Origin: Melanopsichium pennsylvanicum
Taxonomy: Eukaryota > Basidiomycota > Ustilaginomycetes > Ustilaginales
DNA: 64,000 bases
NCBI GenBank assembly: GCA_900208305.1
Contig: OAPG01000021.1
Location: 62,001-126,000 of the forward strand
Reading direction: 5' to 3'
The notes under the pieces were generated by a model. That model saw only the letters and a list, made by a program, of their open reading frames with translations, ran no database searches and was not told the DNA's origin. This document shows, piece after piece, positions 50,275-61,527 of the stretch; position 1 is the stretch's first letter; each line of letters begins with the position of its first letter. The translations under genes and the position numbers were made by a program.

Positions 50275-53200
50275 ATGGACAGCCTAGACCTACCCACCCA
50301 CCAGCTCATCCTGGACGGCTTGGCTCAGAACCTCGCTCACGACATTTCCAACATTCCTTCAGCTCGATCCCACGTTCGTAGCCTTTTCGCTCAAACAGCC
50401 ACCACCAGCAAGGTCACAGTCGGTTCCAAGCCCTTTCTCTCCGCTTCAGCTGCTCGCACTCAGATCAGCCTTGCTCTCTTTGCTTCCAGCATCTCTTCCG
50501 CCTCGCGATCCACACAGCACACCACCGACATCAAAAATGATGAGCACCTCGGACCCGTGCTTGATGACCTTGAGCATCTGCTTCGTCAGCTCACCCTGGT
50601 TGATTTTGATCACCAGATGAGCTGGTCCAATCATCCGCTCCCCGACCAGCTTGCCTATGCACTCGTCACCAGCTTCTTGAACGTCTCGCTCAACGCTCCT
50701 CAGCACCGTTCTCGATGCGTTGATGCCATCATCCACCTCGCCAGCAAACTAAGCGATGCCCTGAGTGCTACCACCAGTGATGCTCACACCGTCATCGTTA
50801 AGCTCGCTCCGCTCTTTAACGGTCTTCACCGCGCAATCGCCTCCACCACTTTCGCTTGGAAGCTGCAAGAATTTGCACGTCTCGCCGACGTCCTCAACCC
50901 CATTCTCACCTCCACTCAGACTATCCGGCGACTCAACGAAGCTCTCCTGCTCCTCGACGACCAGGCCACCATACGCCAGCAGGCTGGCCGTGCCACTAGG
51001 CGAGCTCCCAAGGTGGCTACTGTCAGGCCAACCGACGACCAGTCCGACGCCAGTGTCGACACCTTCTTCTCTGGCGACGAAGATGAGGATGCTGATCTCA
51101 TCCGTCCCGACGGTGGCTTCACTTTCTCCGAATCTAGCCTCACTGCTCAAGATGCACAGGATTACCGCATCTCTTTCCTCGCCAGGTACCGTCTCGCTGG
51201 TATCTCTCTCTCGGGTCACTACATCCTCTTGTCATCTATCGACATGCTCCAGACCACCTTGGCTCAAGCACTCGCTGTCAATGCTCGTCCTCCCATCAAA
51301 GACTTCTCCGACTTCCAAAAGACCCGCCTTGACCTCGACCGCATCGACCCTAGCCGCCAGTCTCAGGCAGACCGTTTCGACCTCGACTCGGAGCTTGCTC
51401 AAAGCGACCCCGCGCACAATCACAGCCGTGCCATCTTGGCTCCCGACACCACCAAGAAAGCTTGGAATTCGCTCCTCCGCTACTCAATCGAGCCCGATTT
51501 TGCCAAGACTGTTCCTCAACCTACAGCTGCCAACGGGTCTGCCAACGGCACGGCCAATAGTTCTAGCGGCATTCTCGCTGCAGTCACGGGTCTCGCGAGT
51601 GTCGACAAGTCGGCTGCTTTCGGCGATATTACGTCCGATCAGAATGCCAAGAACACGCTCAAGCACCTAGAAGAGACTCTGTACGCCGTCCTCCGCGCCA
51701 GCAACCGCAGTTTCCACGGCGTTCAGCGCTTCCTTCTCAGCGAGGGTCTCAGGAGCGCCGACGTCTTTCCCGAGCTTCACGTGCCCGAGATTCTGGCTGA
51801 GAGCTTGAAGCTGTCGGCTCTCTGCTCCGTCGCTCGCAGCCTCTCTGGTGGCGCCAACGTCGACAACAGCGTCTTTGTCCGCATTCGCTCGCTCCTTAGC
51901 GAGAGCGCTCCCGTCTATGACCCTCATGTTCAGGGTGCCGCCCTTCAGAGCGTTGGCGTGCTCGTCCGCAACAACAACTCGCTCGCTTTGCCCATGACTC
52001 GCGTGCTTCGTCACTTTGTCACTTCGCCCATCCCCATCTTCATGCCCAACGCTCGCGGCGTCAGCTCTCCCGTCCTTCTGGCTGCAGCTCGCTGCCTCGC
52101 CTCGTGCGTCACCATCGCTCCTGGCGATGACCTGGTCGTGTCGACCATGTACAATCTGCTCAACTACCTCGGTCGAGATGGTTCCGGCGGCCTAGGTGTC
52201 GGCGGTGTCGCGGGCAGTGGTGTTTCCGTCCGCAGCGGTGCTTCGCGTGCCATCACTGCCCGCGACAATGTCAATGGCATTTCCATGTCAGGCTCGCAGG
52301 CCAACATCTCTGCTCGGTCCGAGGACCAGCGCAGACTCATCAACCTCAGCACCATCACCGTCATCTCTCGTCTGGCGCTAGAGGTCGGAAAGCCTGATGT
52401 GACTGCACTCACCGTCTCGATGCTGCTCCAACGTCTGCGCAATGCTGACGTCTCGGCCGAGGCTGCCATTCTCGACAACCTTGTGCCCCTGGCACTGGCC
52501 GGTCCTCGTAGCGCCTACATCGACGTCGTTCGAGCTCTCTCTGCTGTCTCGAGAAGCGCCCTCACCGGTGGCGCCAACCGCCGTGCCGCCGTCGCCGTTG
52601 AGTCGGCTCAGCTCAAACTCGCTCGTGGTCTTGGTCGTCTCGACGAGAAGGATGAGCGCGACTCTTTCTCCGACGAAGAGAACGAAGCCACTGGAGGACG
52701 CAAGGAGATTTTCCTCATTGAGCTGCTCCAACTCTTTGCCGAGAAAGGCATGCAGCTTCAAACTGTAGCCTCTGCCAGCAAGGCCAGCAAGGAGGAGCTC
52801 GCCGAGCTCAACACCGATCTCGCTACGCTTCTACCTGCCATCGCTGCGGTGCTCGAGCACAGAGACATTCATCCCGAGGTGCAGCCAACCACTGAGATGG
52901 TCTCGCTCTTCCGCAACATGTGGTTCTTGTCCGTGCTGTTTGGTTTCGCTGCGCCATCAAACATTCGCAGCAGCGTCGCTGCGGATGGCTCCAGTCTGGC
53001 CAAGCCTGCTTCAGCCGCTGAAGCTCAGGCAGAGATCGTCGGACGCTCGCTCAGCTCCATCTCGCTCAAGACGCCTACGCTGGTGCCCGAGACTGCGCAT
53101 AACTACCTCGAGAGCGACCTGGAATACAACTCGGTCCTCAAGCGCGAATTCACCAACCAGACCCTCGATGCGCAGCGCAAGGCCCTCGGCGCGGTCATCT

Positions 53201-56200
53201 CTACCCACGCTTCCGACGTTCGCTCGTTCAGCTACGCCCAAGTCACTTTCCTCTCGACCATCTACGATTTGGAGTGCCTCCGCTCCCGAATGGGCCGCCC
53301 CTCAATGGTACTTTCGTACTTCACCAACGAAGGCCTCAACAATAGTGCTCTCGTCGGTGCTATGCAGGCTATCGCAGACAAAGTCATCGACTTTTTCATC
53401 CGCGACCTTGGTTTGCAAGTGAACAAGCATTCGCTCGACCCACGTGTTGCGAGTGAGGTTAAGAATCTGATGCTCGGATGCTGCCACCGTGTCGCCAAGG
53501 TGCGGCAGGTGTCGCAAAGCATCCTCAACAAGCTCATCTACGCGCTCCCTTCCCTGCTGTGCGATCAGGACGTGGTGACGACTATGCTCGAGATCTTGAC
53601 CCTTCTCAGGGATGGATGCGAGGCAGAGTTCAAGGACGAATTTGCGCCCACGTACCACTACGTTTCAGAGAGGGCCAACATCGAGTTTGACCTGTCCGAC
53701 TCGTACACGCTGAGGAACGAGATCCTTTCGCACTTCCTGACCAAGTCCAGGGAGTACTTGTCGCTCATCATGACCTTGGCCCCATTGGAGCTGCAAGGAA
53801 TTCTCGAGAGATATTTGGGTGCTTTCGACGACTCGATCTTGCCCGATCGCAGTGAGTTGGGCAAGAGCATCGCGCTCGAGTATGCAAGGAGCATGCCTGT
53901 GTCTGCTCGCAAAGAGCGTCTGCTGCCCACCTTGGGTGGTTGGCGTTCGGACGCGAGCAGCTCGTTCATCGGCGAGCTGTCTGCCAAGAGCACTTATCTT
54001 GGCGAGATGACGGGCATCCATCTTTCCTTGGCCAAAGGTCTGGTGGAGCTGTCCAAGGATCCCACCAACACCATGTCGCCTTCCTCGGTGGCCGAATGCC
54101 AAGCTCAGCTTGCTGCGCTCTCCAACGACGTCGGCAACAAGCGCAAAATTCTTCCCTTTGCCGAGCTCCGCAGGCTGTTGTACCGCACAGCAGCACTCGT
54201 CGTCGCCCTTCCCGAACCGGACTACGAGTTGCTCCACTTTATTGTCTCGATCCCCTTCCTCGTCTTCACTCCTGAAGCCATTTCGACGGCTTGCCAAGTA
54301 TGGACATGGGTCATCGGAGCCCGACCCGAGGTGGAGACCAAGATTATGGTCGAGTTGACGATCGGATGGGCTATGACAGCTAAAGCTCGCAAAGGTATCT
54401 TCTCTTCCGCCCTTACTACCAAGCATCCGTTCTTGAGAAAGACCGAGATGGGAGCGTTTAACCGTGAAGAGGTTACCGCTGAGCAGGAACAGGCTGCGCG
54501 CTTGTTTAATCCTCATCTGAGTCTCATCCACCTGATCAGCAGTCGCTTCCAGGCGTTCCGATACAGGGATCCCACCATGGTGCTCGCCCTCGTCAGACTA
54601 CTGCAGCACTCTGGAGTCGCGGTGGACAAGATGAGCACCCATCCTTTGGCGCGAGAAGCACGCTTCACCTTACTCAACTTTGGGTTCCGACTCATCCAGA
54701 CGAGCCAGCTCGAAGGCTTGGTCGAACACCACCTTCGTGAGGCATTGTACAAGTTGGGTTACGGCTGGTTCTCGAGCAGCCCTCAGTGGTCCTTTGGTGG
54801 AAATCGACTTCAACTGAGCGCCGACATGCAGGTGCTGCAAGAGACACTCGATCTGCTGCAGAGAGATACCGTGCGTGCTGACCAGCATGTAACCAGCTTC
54901 TCTCCCTCGCTTTCTGCCATCCGCATGCCTGGCGGAGTGACGCTGCAGGAAGCGGTCAAGAGCTTTGACGACAAGAAGAAGCTTCTGCAGCTTCTGGTGG
55001 AGAACGAGTACTCGCGCCTGTCTGTGTGGGCCAACCCGCTCAATGCCAGCAACCGTGGCAGTGACTTTGTCGGTTCGCTCAGCAAGTCGATGAACGAGGC
55101 CAACTGGGCATCTCTTGTCGAGTGCGCTTGGCGTGTCTCGCCTGTGATTGCTTTGCAGCTTGGCTCGCGTTTCCAGTCCAAGACTCTGAAGGCAACTCTG
55201 GGCCATTTCGTCCGCAGTCAACCGTACAAGGTTGTCGGCCAGTCCACCGCGCTCAAGTATTTGCTCGAAGAACATCTCAAGCTAGCCAAGAAGGAATCGG
55301 CGGATCTCCGCTGGTTGCTCTACTGGGCACCCGTGTCGCCCGTGGAAGCCATCGACCTCTTCCAGCCCGAATACGAGAACCATCCTCTGTTGCTGCAGTA
55401 CGCTATGCGTTCACTAGAACAACATCCAGTCGAACTCACCTTCTTCTACGTGCCCCAAGTGGTGCAAGCGCTTCGAACTGACGAGTTCGGCTACGTGGAA
55501 CAGTTCATTTTCGAAACGTCCAAGATCTCGCAACTCTTCTGCCATCAGATTATTTGGAATATGAAGGCCAACTCGTACAAGGACGACAATGCGGAAGAGG
55601 AGGATGCGATGAAGCCTACGCTCGATCGGATGGTGGACAACATTGTGAATGCGCTGAGTGGTGAAGCGCAAGATTTCTACGAGAGAGAGTTTGGATTCTT
55701 CAACGAAGTGACTTCGATCTCTGGAAAGCTTAAACCGTACATCAAGAAATCCAAGCCCGAGAAGAAGGCCAAGATCGATGAAGAGATGGCCAAGATCAAG
55801 GTGGATCCGGGGGTGTATTTGCCATCGAATGCGGATGGAGTCGTGGTGGATTTGGATCGGAAGAGTGGACGACCTTTGCAGAGTCATGCCAAAGCTCCGT
55901 TTATGGCCACGTTCAAGGTTCATCGAGAGATTGTCAAGCCAGGGGATGAAGGAGATGAGAACACGCCGGCCAAGAAGACGGGGGTGGATGTTTGGCAAGC
56001 GGCGATTTTCAAAGTGGGTGATGATTGTAGGCAGGATGTGTTGGCGTTGCAGGTGATTGCCATGTTTAAGAATGTTTATACGACGGTGGGGATTGATCTG
56101 TACTTGAACCCTTATCGTGTCACGGCCACGGGTCCGGGATGCGGAGTGATTGATGTGGTACCTAATGCGACTTCGCGTGACGAGATGGGTAGGGCAAAGA

Positions 56201-56778
56201 TCAACCATTTGCTCACATTTTTCATTGGCAAGTATGGAAATCCGGATTCGGTGGCGTTTCAAAAAGCTAGGATCAACTTTATCCAATCCATGGCAGCGTA
56301 TTCGGTGGTATGTCACATTTTGCAAATTCGTGATAGGCATAACGGTAACATGATGATTGATGGTGATGGACATTTGGTTCACATTGATTTCGGATTCTTG
56401 TTCGACATTGGTCCAGGTGGAATGAGGTTTGAACCTTATTCGTTCAAGCTTTCGCATGAAATGATTGATGTTATGGGAGGACCTGATTCGCAAGGGTTTC
56501 GGATGTTTGAAGAGTTGGTGGTGAAGGCATTTTTGGCAGCGAGACCTTTTTGTGGAGAGATTGTGGATACGTGTAAGCTCATGTTGGGGACTGAATTGCC
56601 GAGTTTTAAAGGAATGGCGACGATTGATAGGTTGAAGGATAGGTTTAGGCCTGAATTGGGTGAGAGGGAGGCGGCTGTGCATGCACAGTGGTTGGTTAAG
56701 GATGCTTATGGGAATAGAAGGGCTGTTTTGTATGATAAATTGCAGGAGGTGACGAATGATATTCCTTTTGCTAGGTGA
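50275..56778 (+). CDS. STT4: Phosphatidylinositol 4-kinase, Stt4/PI4KIII-alpha type
   Basis: The 2167-aa enzyme makes PI4P at the plasma membrane. The N-terminal 1500 residues are helical-repeat-like, with an acidic segment DDQSDASVDTFFSGDEDEDAD at about 255-275 in two parts. A lipid-kinase unique/PIK helical region (about 1600-1780) precedes the kinase domain (about 1880-2160). Kinase motifs: DDCRQDVLALQVIAMF, catalytic loop DRHNGNMMIDGDG (Asp2020) and HIDFGFLFDIGPGG. The end (ITNDIPFAR-like: VTNDIPFAR) is typical of the family. It is a single exon of 6.5 kb. From about 55600 to the end, codon choice shifts from C-ending to G/T-ending, although the protein stays conserved. Confidence 0.97.
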   Translation: MDSLDLPTHQLILDGLAQNLAHDISNIPSARSHVRSLFAQTATTSKVTVGSKPFLSASAARTQISLALFASSISSASRSTQHTTDIKNDEHLGPVLDDLEHLLRQLTLVDFDHQMSWSNHPLPDQLAYALVTSFLNVSLNAPQHRSRCVDAIIHLASKLSDALSATTSDAHTVIVKLAPLFNGLHRAIASTTFAWKLQEFARLADVLNPILTSTQTIRRLNEALLLLDDQATIRQQAGRATRRAPKVATVRPTDDQSDASVDTFFSGDEDEDADLIRPDGGFTFSESSLTAQDAQDYRISFLARYRLAGISLSGHYILLSSIDMLQTTLAQALAVNARPPIKDFSDFQKTRLDLDRIDPSRQSQADRFDLDSELAQSDPAHNHSRAILAPDTTKKAWNSLLRYSIEPDFAKTVPQPTAANGSANGTANSSSGILAAVTGLASVDKSAAFGDITSDQNAKNTLKHLEETLYAVLRASNRSFHGVQRFLLSEGLRSADVFPELHVPEILAESLKLSALCSVARSLSGGANVDNSVFVRIRSLLSESAPVYDPHVQGAALQSVGVLVRNNNSLALPMTRVLRHFVTSPIPIFMPNARGVSSPVLLAAARCLASCVTIAPGDDLVVSTMYNLLNYLGRDGSGGLGVGGVAGSGVSVRSGASRAITARDNVNGISMSGSQANISARSEDQRRLINLSTITVISRLALEVGKPDVTALTVSMLLQRLRNADVSAEAAILDNLVPLALAGPRSAYIDVVRALSAVSRSALTGGANRRAAVAVESAQLKLARGLGRLDEKDERDSFSDEENEATGGRKEIFLIELLQLFAEKGMQLQTVASASKASKEELAELNTDLATLLPAIAAVLEHRDIHPEVQPTTEMVSLFRNMWFLSVLFGFAAPSNIRSSVAADGSSLAKPASAAEAQAEIVGRSLSSISLKTPTLVPETAHNYLESDLEYNSVLKREFTNQTLDAQRKALGAVISTHASDVRSFSYAQVTFLSTIYDLECLRSRMGRPSMVLSYFTNEGLNNSALVGAMQAIADKVIDFFIRDLGLQVNKHSLDPRVASEVKNLMLGCCHRVAKVRQVSQSILNKLIYALPSLLCDQDVVTTMLEILTLLRDGCEAEFKDEFAPTYHYVSERANIEFDLSDSYTLRNEILSHFLTKSREYLSLIMTLAPLELQGILERYLGAFDDSILPDRSELGKSIALEYARSMPVSARKERLLPTLGGWRSDASSSFIGELSAKSTYLGEMTGIHLSLAKGLVELSKDPTNTMSPSSVAECQAQLAALSNDVGNKRKILPFAELRRLLYRTAALVVALPEPDYELLHFIVSIPFLVFTPEAISTACQVWTWVIGARPEVETKIMVELTIGWAMTAKARKGIFSSALTTKHPFLRKTEMGAFNREEVTAEQEQAARLFNPHLSLIHLISSRFQAFRYRDPTMVLALVRLLQHSGVAVDKMSTHPLAREARFTLLNFGFRLIQTSQLEGLVEHHLREALYKLGYGWFSSSPQWSFGGNRLQLSADMQVLQETLDLLQRDTVRADQHVTSFSPSLSAIRMPGGVTLQEAVKSFDDKKKLLQLLVENEYSRLSVWANPLNASNRGSDFVGSLSKSMNEANWASLVECAWRVSPVIALQLGSRFQSKTLKATLGHFVRSQPYKVVGQSTALKYLLEEHLKLAKKESADLRWLLYWAPVSPVEAIDLFQPEYENHPLLLQYAMRSLEQHPVELTFFYVPQVVQALRTDEFGYVEQFIFETSKISQLFCHQIIWNMKANSYKDDNAEEEDAMKPTLDRMVDNIVNALSGEAQDFYEREFGFFNEVTSISGKLKPYIKKSKPEKKAKIDEEMAKIKVDPGVYLPSNADGVVVDLDRKSGRPLQSHAKAPFMATFKVHREIVKPGDEGDENTPAKKTGVDVWQAAIFKVGDDCRQDVLALQVIAMFKNVYTTVGIDLYLNPYRVTATGPGCGVIDVVPNATSRDEMGRAKINHLLTFFIGKYGNPDSVAFQKARINFIQSMAAYSVVCHILQIRDRHNGNMMIDGDGHLVHIDFGFLFDIGPGGMRFEPYSFKLSHEMIDVMGGPDSQGFRMFEELVVKAFLAARPFCGEIVDTCKLMLGTELPSFKGMATIDRLKDRFRPELGEREAAVHAQWLVKDAYGNRRAVLYDKLQEVTNDIPFAR

Positions 56779-56987
56779 GGAGGAGGAGGAAAGGGTAAAA
56801 AAAAACATAATATTTATTAAATAAATACACACATTTTTTTTAACGTGTAATGTGATGGTTTCGATATTTTTTTTTCTTTTTTTCTCAAAACAATCTCGGA
56901 AAAAAAAAAAAGTGTGACCAGGACGGAAAGGAAGAAAGAAGCGAAACAATGTGGACTTGGACTAGGTTTCGATTGCGTGTACATGTA

Positions 56988-56989
56988 CA

Positions 56990-57026
<37 letters not shown>

Positions 57027-57028
57027 GT
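56988..57028. repeat. TGTATG hexanucleotide repeat
   Basis: About six TGTATG units follow a short GTACATGTACATG palindrome, in the 3' region of STT4. Confidence 0.85.
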
Positions 57029-57080
57029 TTTAGTCCCAAACGATGTCATTCCAAGCTGGGGTTAGCAACATATGATTGAC

Positions 57081-57101
57081 AAAAAAAAAAAAAAAAAAAA
57101 A
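57081..57101. repeat. 21-nt adenine run
   Basis: Twenty-one consecutive A residues occur in the convergent intergenic region. It is either a homopolymer tract or a trace of a retroposed poly(A); nothing upstream looks like a processed copy. Confidence 0.8.
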
Positions 57102-57472
57102 GTCCACGCGCATAGGCTCTGAAAACTTGCTTGCTTGAACGAACATCAAACTCGATCACAAACATGCAGGTCGTCTTGAGCTTTGTCATCCTTGTCTTTG
57201 TCCAGCAATCGTGAGTGCATTTTTTCGGGCACCCAACCATGTTACAAGCCCATTCCAGCATGCAAGACCCACGCTCTCTCGCTCAGGGACAAATCTCGAG
57301 AAAGCACAACAAAAGCGCTCAATCAGTTCCGACAAAAATTGATGAGGATATTTCATGCAAAGATAAAACAAAATGAAAAATTGGAGTTCGAAAAGAGAAT
57401 TCAGAGTAAAGCGGAAATATGAAAGTGAATCTTAATGTCCGTGATATGGAAAAGTTCGGTCCAGAAGCGAAA

Positions 57473-59311
57473 TTATGAGGCCGGGTTGGACCAGCCATAG
57501 GTCTGGAATCCACCACAGGGGTTGGAGAGGTTGTTGTAGAAATTGCGAATATTGCCACCCTTGCTTGGGTTGGGCATTGTGCCAGCCGCAATCATGTCAA
57601 CATACGAGTAAAGCTGCATCAGAGAGTCCGACAATGCCAAGACCTGGAGCTTGGAGGTATTGGCCTTGAAGTTCCAGAAGATGGATCCGGCAGACCAGCC
57701 ATACGTTGCAAGCTGCATCTGAAGGAAGGTCTGAGCGTAGCTGGACGAATTGGTGTTCTGAATGGCCGAGAATTCACCCATGAGAATGGGAATAGGGAAC
57801 TGCGAACCGGCGGAACCGTATTCACAAACAGACGTCTGGATCTCGGTCTGGGTGGGTTCAGGGGTAGTGAACCATCCAGGGTAGGGGTGGTCCTCGTAGA
57901 TGAGCATGTTGGGATTCTTGCCGGATACAAAGGAACGCCACTGGCTCATCTTTTGGAGAACAGTGCCGGGGGCGAAACCATTGTGGAAGGTCATGGGCAC
58001 CTTGTATTGAACACAAGTCTGGTAAGCTCGCTCGTAATAGGATTGGGTGATCTCGAACCGGGTCTGGTTGAGGGACCAGTCATCGTTGACGATACGCGGC
58101 TCGTTGACAACGCCAACCGAGTTGATGATGGAGCTGTAGTTGCTGGTGGTGGCCCAGTCGAGGACGTTTTTGAGGAAAGAGTCGGATCGGTCCTGGTTGG
58201 TCTGGGAATACCACTCAATGTCGGTGGTGTTGTGGCCGGAAGACTGGTCGCCGTTCTGAGAGCCAGGCATTGCGTGCAAATCAAGCATGACGTACATGCC
58301 GCGCGAGTAGCACCACTGGAGCATCTTGTCGAGCTGGTTCTGGTACATGGACGTGTCGTTGAGATAAGGCTCGCCGGATACGGTTGGGATGAATGCCCAG
58401 AAAGGAATAGGAATACGGACAATATTGACACCGCTGTTTTGGAGAGTGTCCATGTCGGATTCGGTGACCCAGCTGTTCTGATGGTCGGAAAGCACGGAAG
58501 CGGCCTTGCTGCCGAGGATCTGAGTGAAGCGGTACTCGTCCCAGGCGTTGGCACCACCCTGTGCAACCATCCAGTCTTCAAGCTGCCATCGTTCCAGCAC
58601 GAGCCACGAGCCAAGAGAGACGCCGTATGCCTTGGTGTTGGTGTCGGTCCAGTTGTACTGGGCGAAAGGTGTGATAGTGGTGGCAGCAGCAGGAGACGTG
58701 CTGGTGGTAGTGGCGGTTGCAGAACCACTGCTGGAGCCAGAGCTGCCCGATTTTGTGCTGCTGGTGTTGGCGGCAGCCGAGAGATTCTTGTTGTTGCCCT
58801 TGTTGGACTGCGAGACACCGACGCCGGCACCAACACCAGCGGCAACGAGAACGAGCAGTACGATCAAGCTGAAGAGAATGGGTCGGCGACGGATAAAGTT
58901 CTGACGCTTTTTGAGGGGGAGGCCACCTTCAAGAGCGGCGTTATTGGCAGGGTTAAAACCTTGACCACGGCGACCCTGGTACTGGTGTAGAGCGACAGCT
59001 CCATCTGCACCAGCAGCGGCGCCCCCTTCTTTGTTAAAGTAGTATGTGCTTGATCGTTCGGCAGTTCGACCATCTGTGGTTTGCAAGAGGGCCTGTGCTT
59101 GTGGAGTTTGGGCACCATCGCGATCGTACTTTTCAAAGTTGGTGGAGGCGACCGAATATCGACCGAAGCTTCCTAGTGTTCCTGGTGTGCCGGGACGGAG
59201 AGTCTGGAACTCTGTGTACTCGCCGGGAGGCGAGAAAGTAGGAGAGGCGGGGTCGGGGCTGTAGTAGGGGTCAGCAGCCGAGTTGGGCGAACGTGACCTT
59301 GCGCCTGACAT
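57473..59311 (-). CDS. Membrane-anchored exo-1,3-beta-glucanase (GH5)
   Basis: The 612-aa type II membrane protein has a 140-residue Pro/Ser-rich cytosolic domain, a KKR...RRR stop-transfer flank and one membrane segment (about 145-167). A Ser/Thr-rich linker leads to a GH5_9 catalytic domain from about 215. It would trim beta-1,3-glucan at the cell surface. Family blocks: YGVSLGSWLVLERW, VNIVRIPIPFWAF, GMYVMLDLHAMPGSQNG, acid/base Glu404 in GVVNEPR, and nucleophile Glu513 in LMGEFSA. Several N-glycosylation sequons are in the lumenal part. There is no intron, and the only good start is the ATG at 59311. The anchored form is like Exg/ExgD-type enzymes rather than the secreted type. Confidence 0.93.
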   Translation of the reverse strand: MSGARSRSPNSAADPYYSPDPASPTFSPPGEYTEFQTLRPGTPGTLGSFGRYSVASTNFEKYDRDGAQTPQAQALLQTTDGRTAERSSTYYFNKEGGAAAGADGAVALHQYQGRRGQGFNPANNAALEGGLPLKKRQNFIRRRPILFSLIVLLVLVAAGVGAGVGVSQSNKGNNKNLSAAANTSSTKSGSSGSSSGSATATTTSTSPAAATTITPFAQYNWTDTNTKAYGVSLGSWLVLERWQLEDWMVAQGGANAWDEYRFTQILGSKAASVLSDHQNSWVTESDMDTLQNSGVNIVRIPIPFWAFIPTVSGEPYLNDTSMYQNQLDKMLQWCYSRGMYVMLDLHAMPGSQNGDQSSGHNTTDIEWYSQTNQDRSDSFLKNVLDWATTSNYSSIINSVGVVNEPRIVNDDWSLNQTRFEITQSYYERAYQTCVQYKVPMTFHNGFAPGTVLQKMSQWRSFVSGKNPNMLIYEDHPYPGWFTTPEPTQTEIQTSVCEYGSAGSQFPIPILMGEFSAIQNTNSSSYAQTFLQMQLATYGWSAGSIFWNFKANTSKLQVLALSDSLMQLYSYVDMIAAGTMPNPSKGGNIRNFYNNLSNPCGGFQTYGWSNPAS

Positions 59312-61527
59312 CTTGTAGGTTTATGAACGGGGTGATGGATAGCGTGGAGGTGTGTAGACAAAAGCAAAAATGAGGGATGATATAGTGTACGGAATGAGGG
59401 AGCTGCAGTTACGCCTGACGTGTTTGGTTGATATGAAATCGAATGCTGCTGAGTCGTATAAGAAAGAGAGCGATAGTCGGTTCTGCAAATTATAGGATGA
59501 TCGAAGAGACAAAGATGTTGCGGTAAGATCAAGGCCAAGAGTATAGGAAAGGATGTTCGAGCATCAAATGTCAGTGTAGGAAAGGAAAAAAGGGAATGAG
59601 GGTTTCGTAGTTAGGGTCAAAAGGATAAGGTGTGAGAAGAAGGGGACGGAGGTGAGGAAAGCGGGGAGGATGAGGTTAGCAAAGGATCGAGGGAGGAAGA
59701 GAGTGTAAGGGGAGACAAAAGTCGAGATGGATCTAAGGAAACGGACATTGATGGAAGGGTTTAACTGAAGCTTGGCATCGGTCAGGAGAGTGAGGGGAGG
59801 GCGACCAGAGTCGATCAGAGCGACGCAAGGACGCAGGGACGAGGAAATCGACACACAGGTTGGCGAACCGATGGTTGAGAAAAATGGCTTAGCTGACGAA
59901 GGCCTCAACAAATGAGAAGGCGGAGGAGCATGTCAACACAAAACAAGGGTAGAACCAAGCGACGGCTGCCAAACCGGCGTAATGGAAGCGGCCAAGATGA
60001 GTTCGGCAAATGATGGTCTCAGGAGCTGGTGAGAGGCGAGTTGGGTAGGACGTGGAGAAGCGACAAGAGAAAGAAGAGCACACAAGTTAATCCAAGCGAG
60101 GTGGTGATTTTGTCTTGAGAAACCCTGTGTGTCCTGTCGCGCAGTTCCGATGGAAGACGTGACTTGTTTTTCCTCACAATAACTAAACACTCTGAGAGAT
60201 TTTGGTTATTCGAATACAAAACTAAATTTCGAGGGAAGCTTCATGAGCTCAACGCAGCAAGGAAAAAAAAAGGGGCAAGCCACCTGAAGAGACCACAGCG
60301 CGGGACGACGCGGGTCTATTCCGTCGCTTTACTTTTCTTTAATTTAATTTACTTGTCAAAAGCAATTTGCTCAACTTGAATGAATTTGTAGTCACACCAG
60401 ATAGAGCAATACAATCACAATATAATGTGTGCCGACCAAGCATTTTCGACAAATATGAACTACAATAGGTACGAAAACAGCCACAGGAATGGGGATGTTT
60501 CGAGGGAATGGCTTGGCCCAAACCACAAAGAATGAATCATCATAATACGTGCGTGTAAAATGTATTGAAAAATAAGCTGATCAGCAAAAAAAAGAGGCAC
60601 AAGTACGAGCGAATCGAGAGCCATGCTTGCAAAGAAAAAACTGAGGCCAAGTTTCAACCCGTTTCCTCCTATGTGTGTGCCTCTGTCTCTCTCTTAAGCG
60701 AGACTGAGCAGCGATCAAGATTTTCAAACAGCCGGCCCGAACATCCCAGACCACAAATTCATCCACACACCATTTCGCATGCATCGCAGTGTTTATTTTT
60801 GATTCTTGATTCTTTTTGGCTGCACCTCTTGGCAAATGTGGTCACTGCACAAATGTGTTGATCATTGCCGTGGTCAAGTCAGATTTCTCTACGTCCTGGG
60901 TGGCTTTAGTTGACTAGAGTAATTCACATGCGGATTGGAGTCACATTGTCACCCACGGGCCACGGGCCACGGGAACGAGCCAGTGTGGGTTTAGAGTGGC
61001 GTACACTACATGCAGCAACATTATACTCTTGGGTGTGGTTTTATAATAAGGAATACAAGCTGTTTCCGAGGTAGGCGATCGTGCCTGATCCGTTCTATTG
61101 AACTCATTTGGCACAGAAGCAGTCCTGTTTTCCAACCTCGCGGCCAAACATCTGCAAAGTACAATCTGCATTCGTAATATTGATGCACTCACAGCCACGC
61201 TTTCTGTCCTTTTCTCATCGCCAAACAACATTTAGTCTCTTAATGGGTTTTTAAATGCCCTGACGGAGTTCCGCGTCCGACTGTGCTTTAAATATGAAAA
61301 GAAATTAAATTTGCGCTGTCCTCTAATTCAAAAGTGGAGCCAAACTCGACACACGCCTCGTCGTAGCGGTCCAAACCAGATTTGATCGGTCGATCGCAAC
61401 TCCACAAGAAGCGCAACCCATGATCCGCCGTGCCGTAAATGTGCAGGTGGTTGGTGGTTGTTGCTGCGATCCGTTTGAATGAAAAAGAGTGTAGCCTAAG
61501 CTCTGCCTATATCAAAGCCGGATGCCG
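59312..61527. other. Long intergenic region upstream of the glucanase
   Basis: This is 2.2 kb. Many short minus-strand frames exist, but they are purine-skewed low-complexity leader sequence. No recognisable gene is present. CpG content is normal here. Confidence 0.4.

Larger units (their letters stand above)
56779..57472. other. Convergent 3' intergenic region with simple repeats
   Basis: This is 694 bp between the stops of STT4 and the glucanase. It holds several T and A runs, a TGTATG repeat and a 21-A run. Confidence 0.5.

Noticed and set aside
55414..56949. 511-codon minus-strand frame opposite the STT4 kinase domain
   Set aside because: It begins in A/T runs, has a His/Arg/Ile-rich composition with no domain, and mirrors a highly conserved kinase sequence. 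Its openness follows from codon choice on the plus strand.
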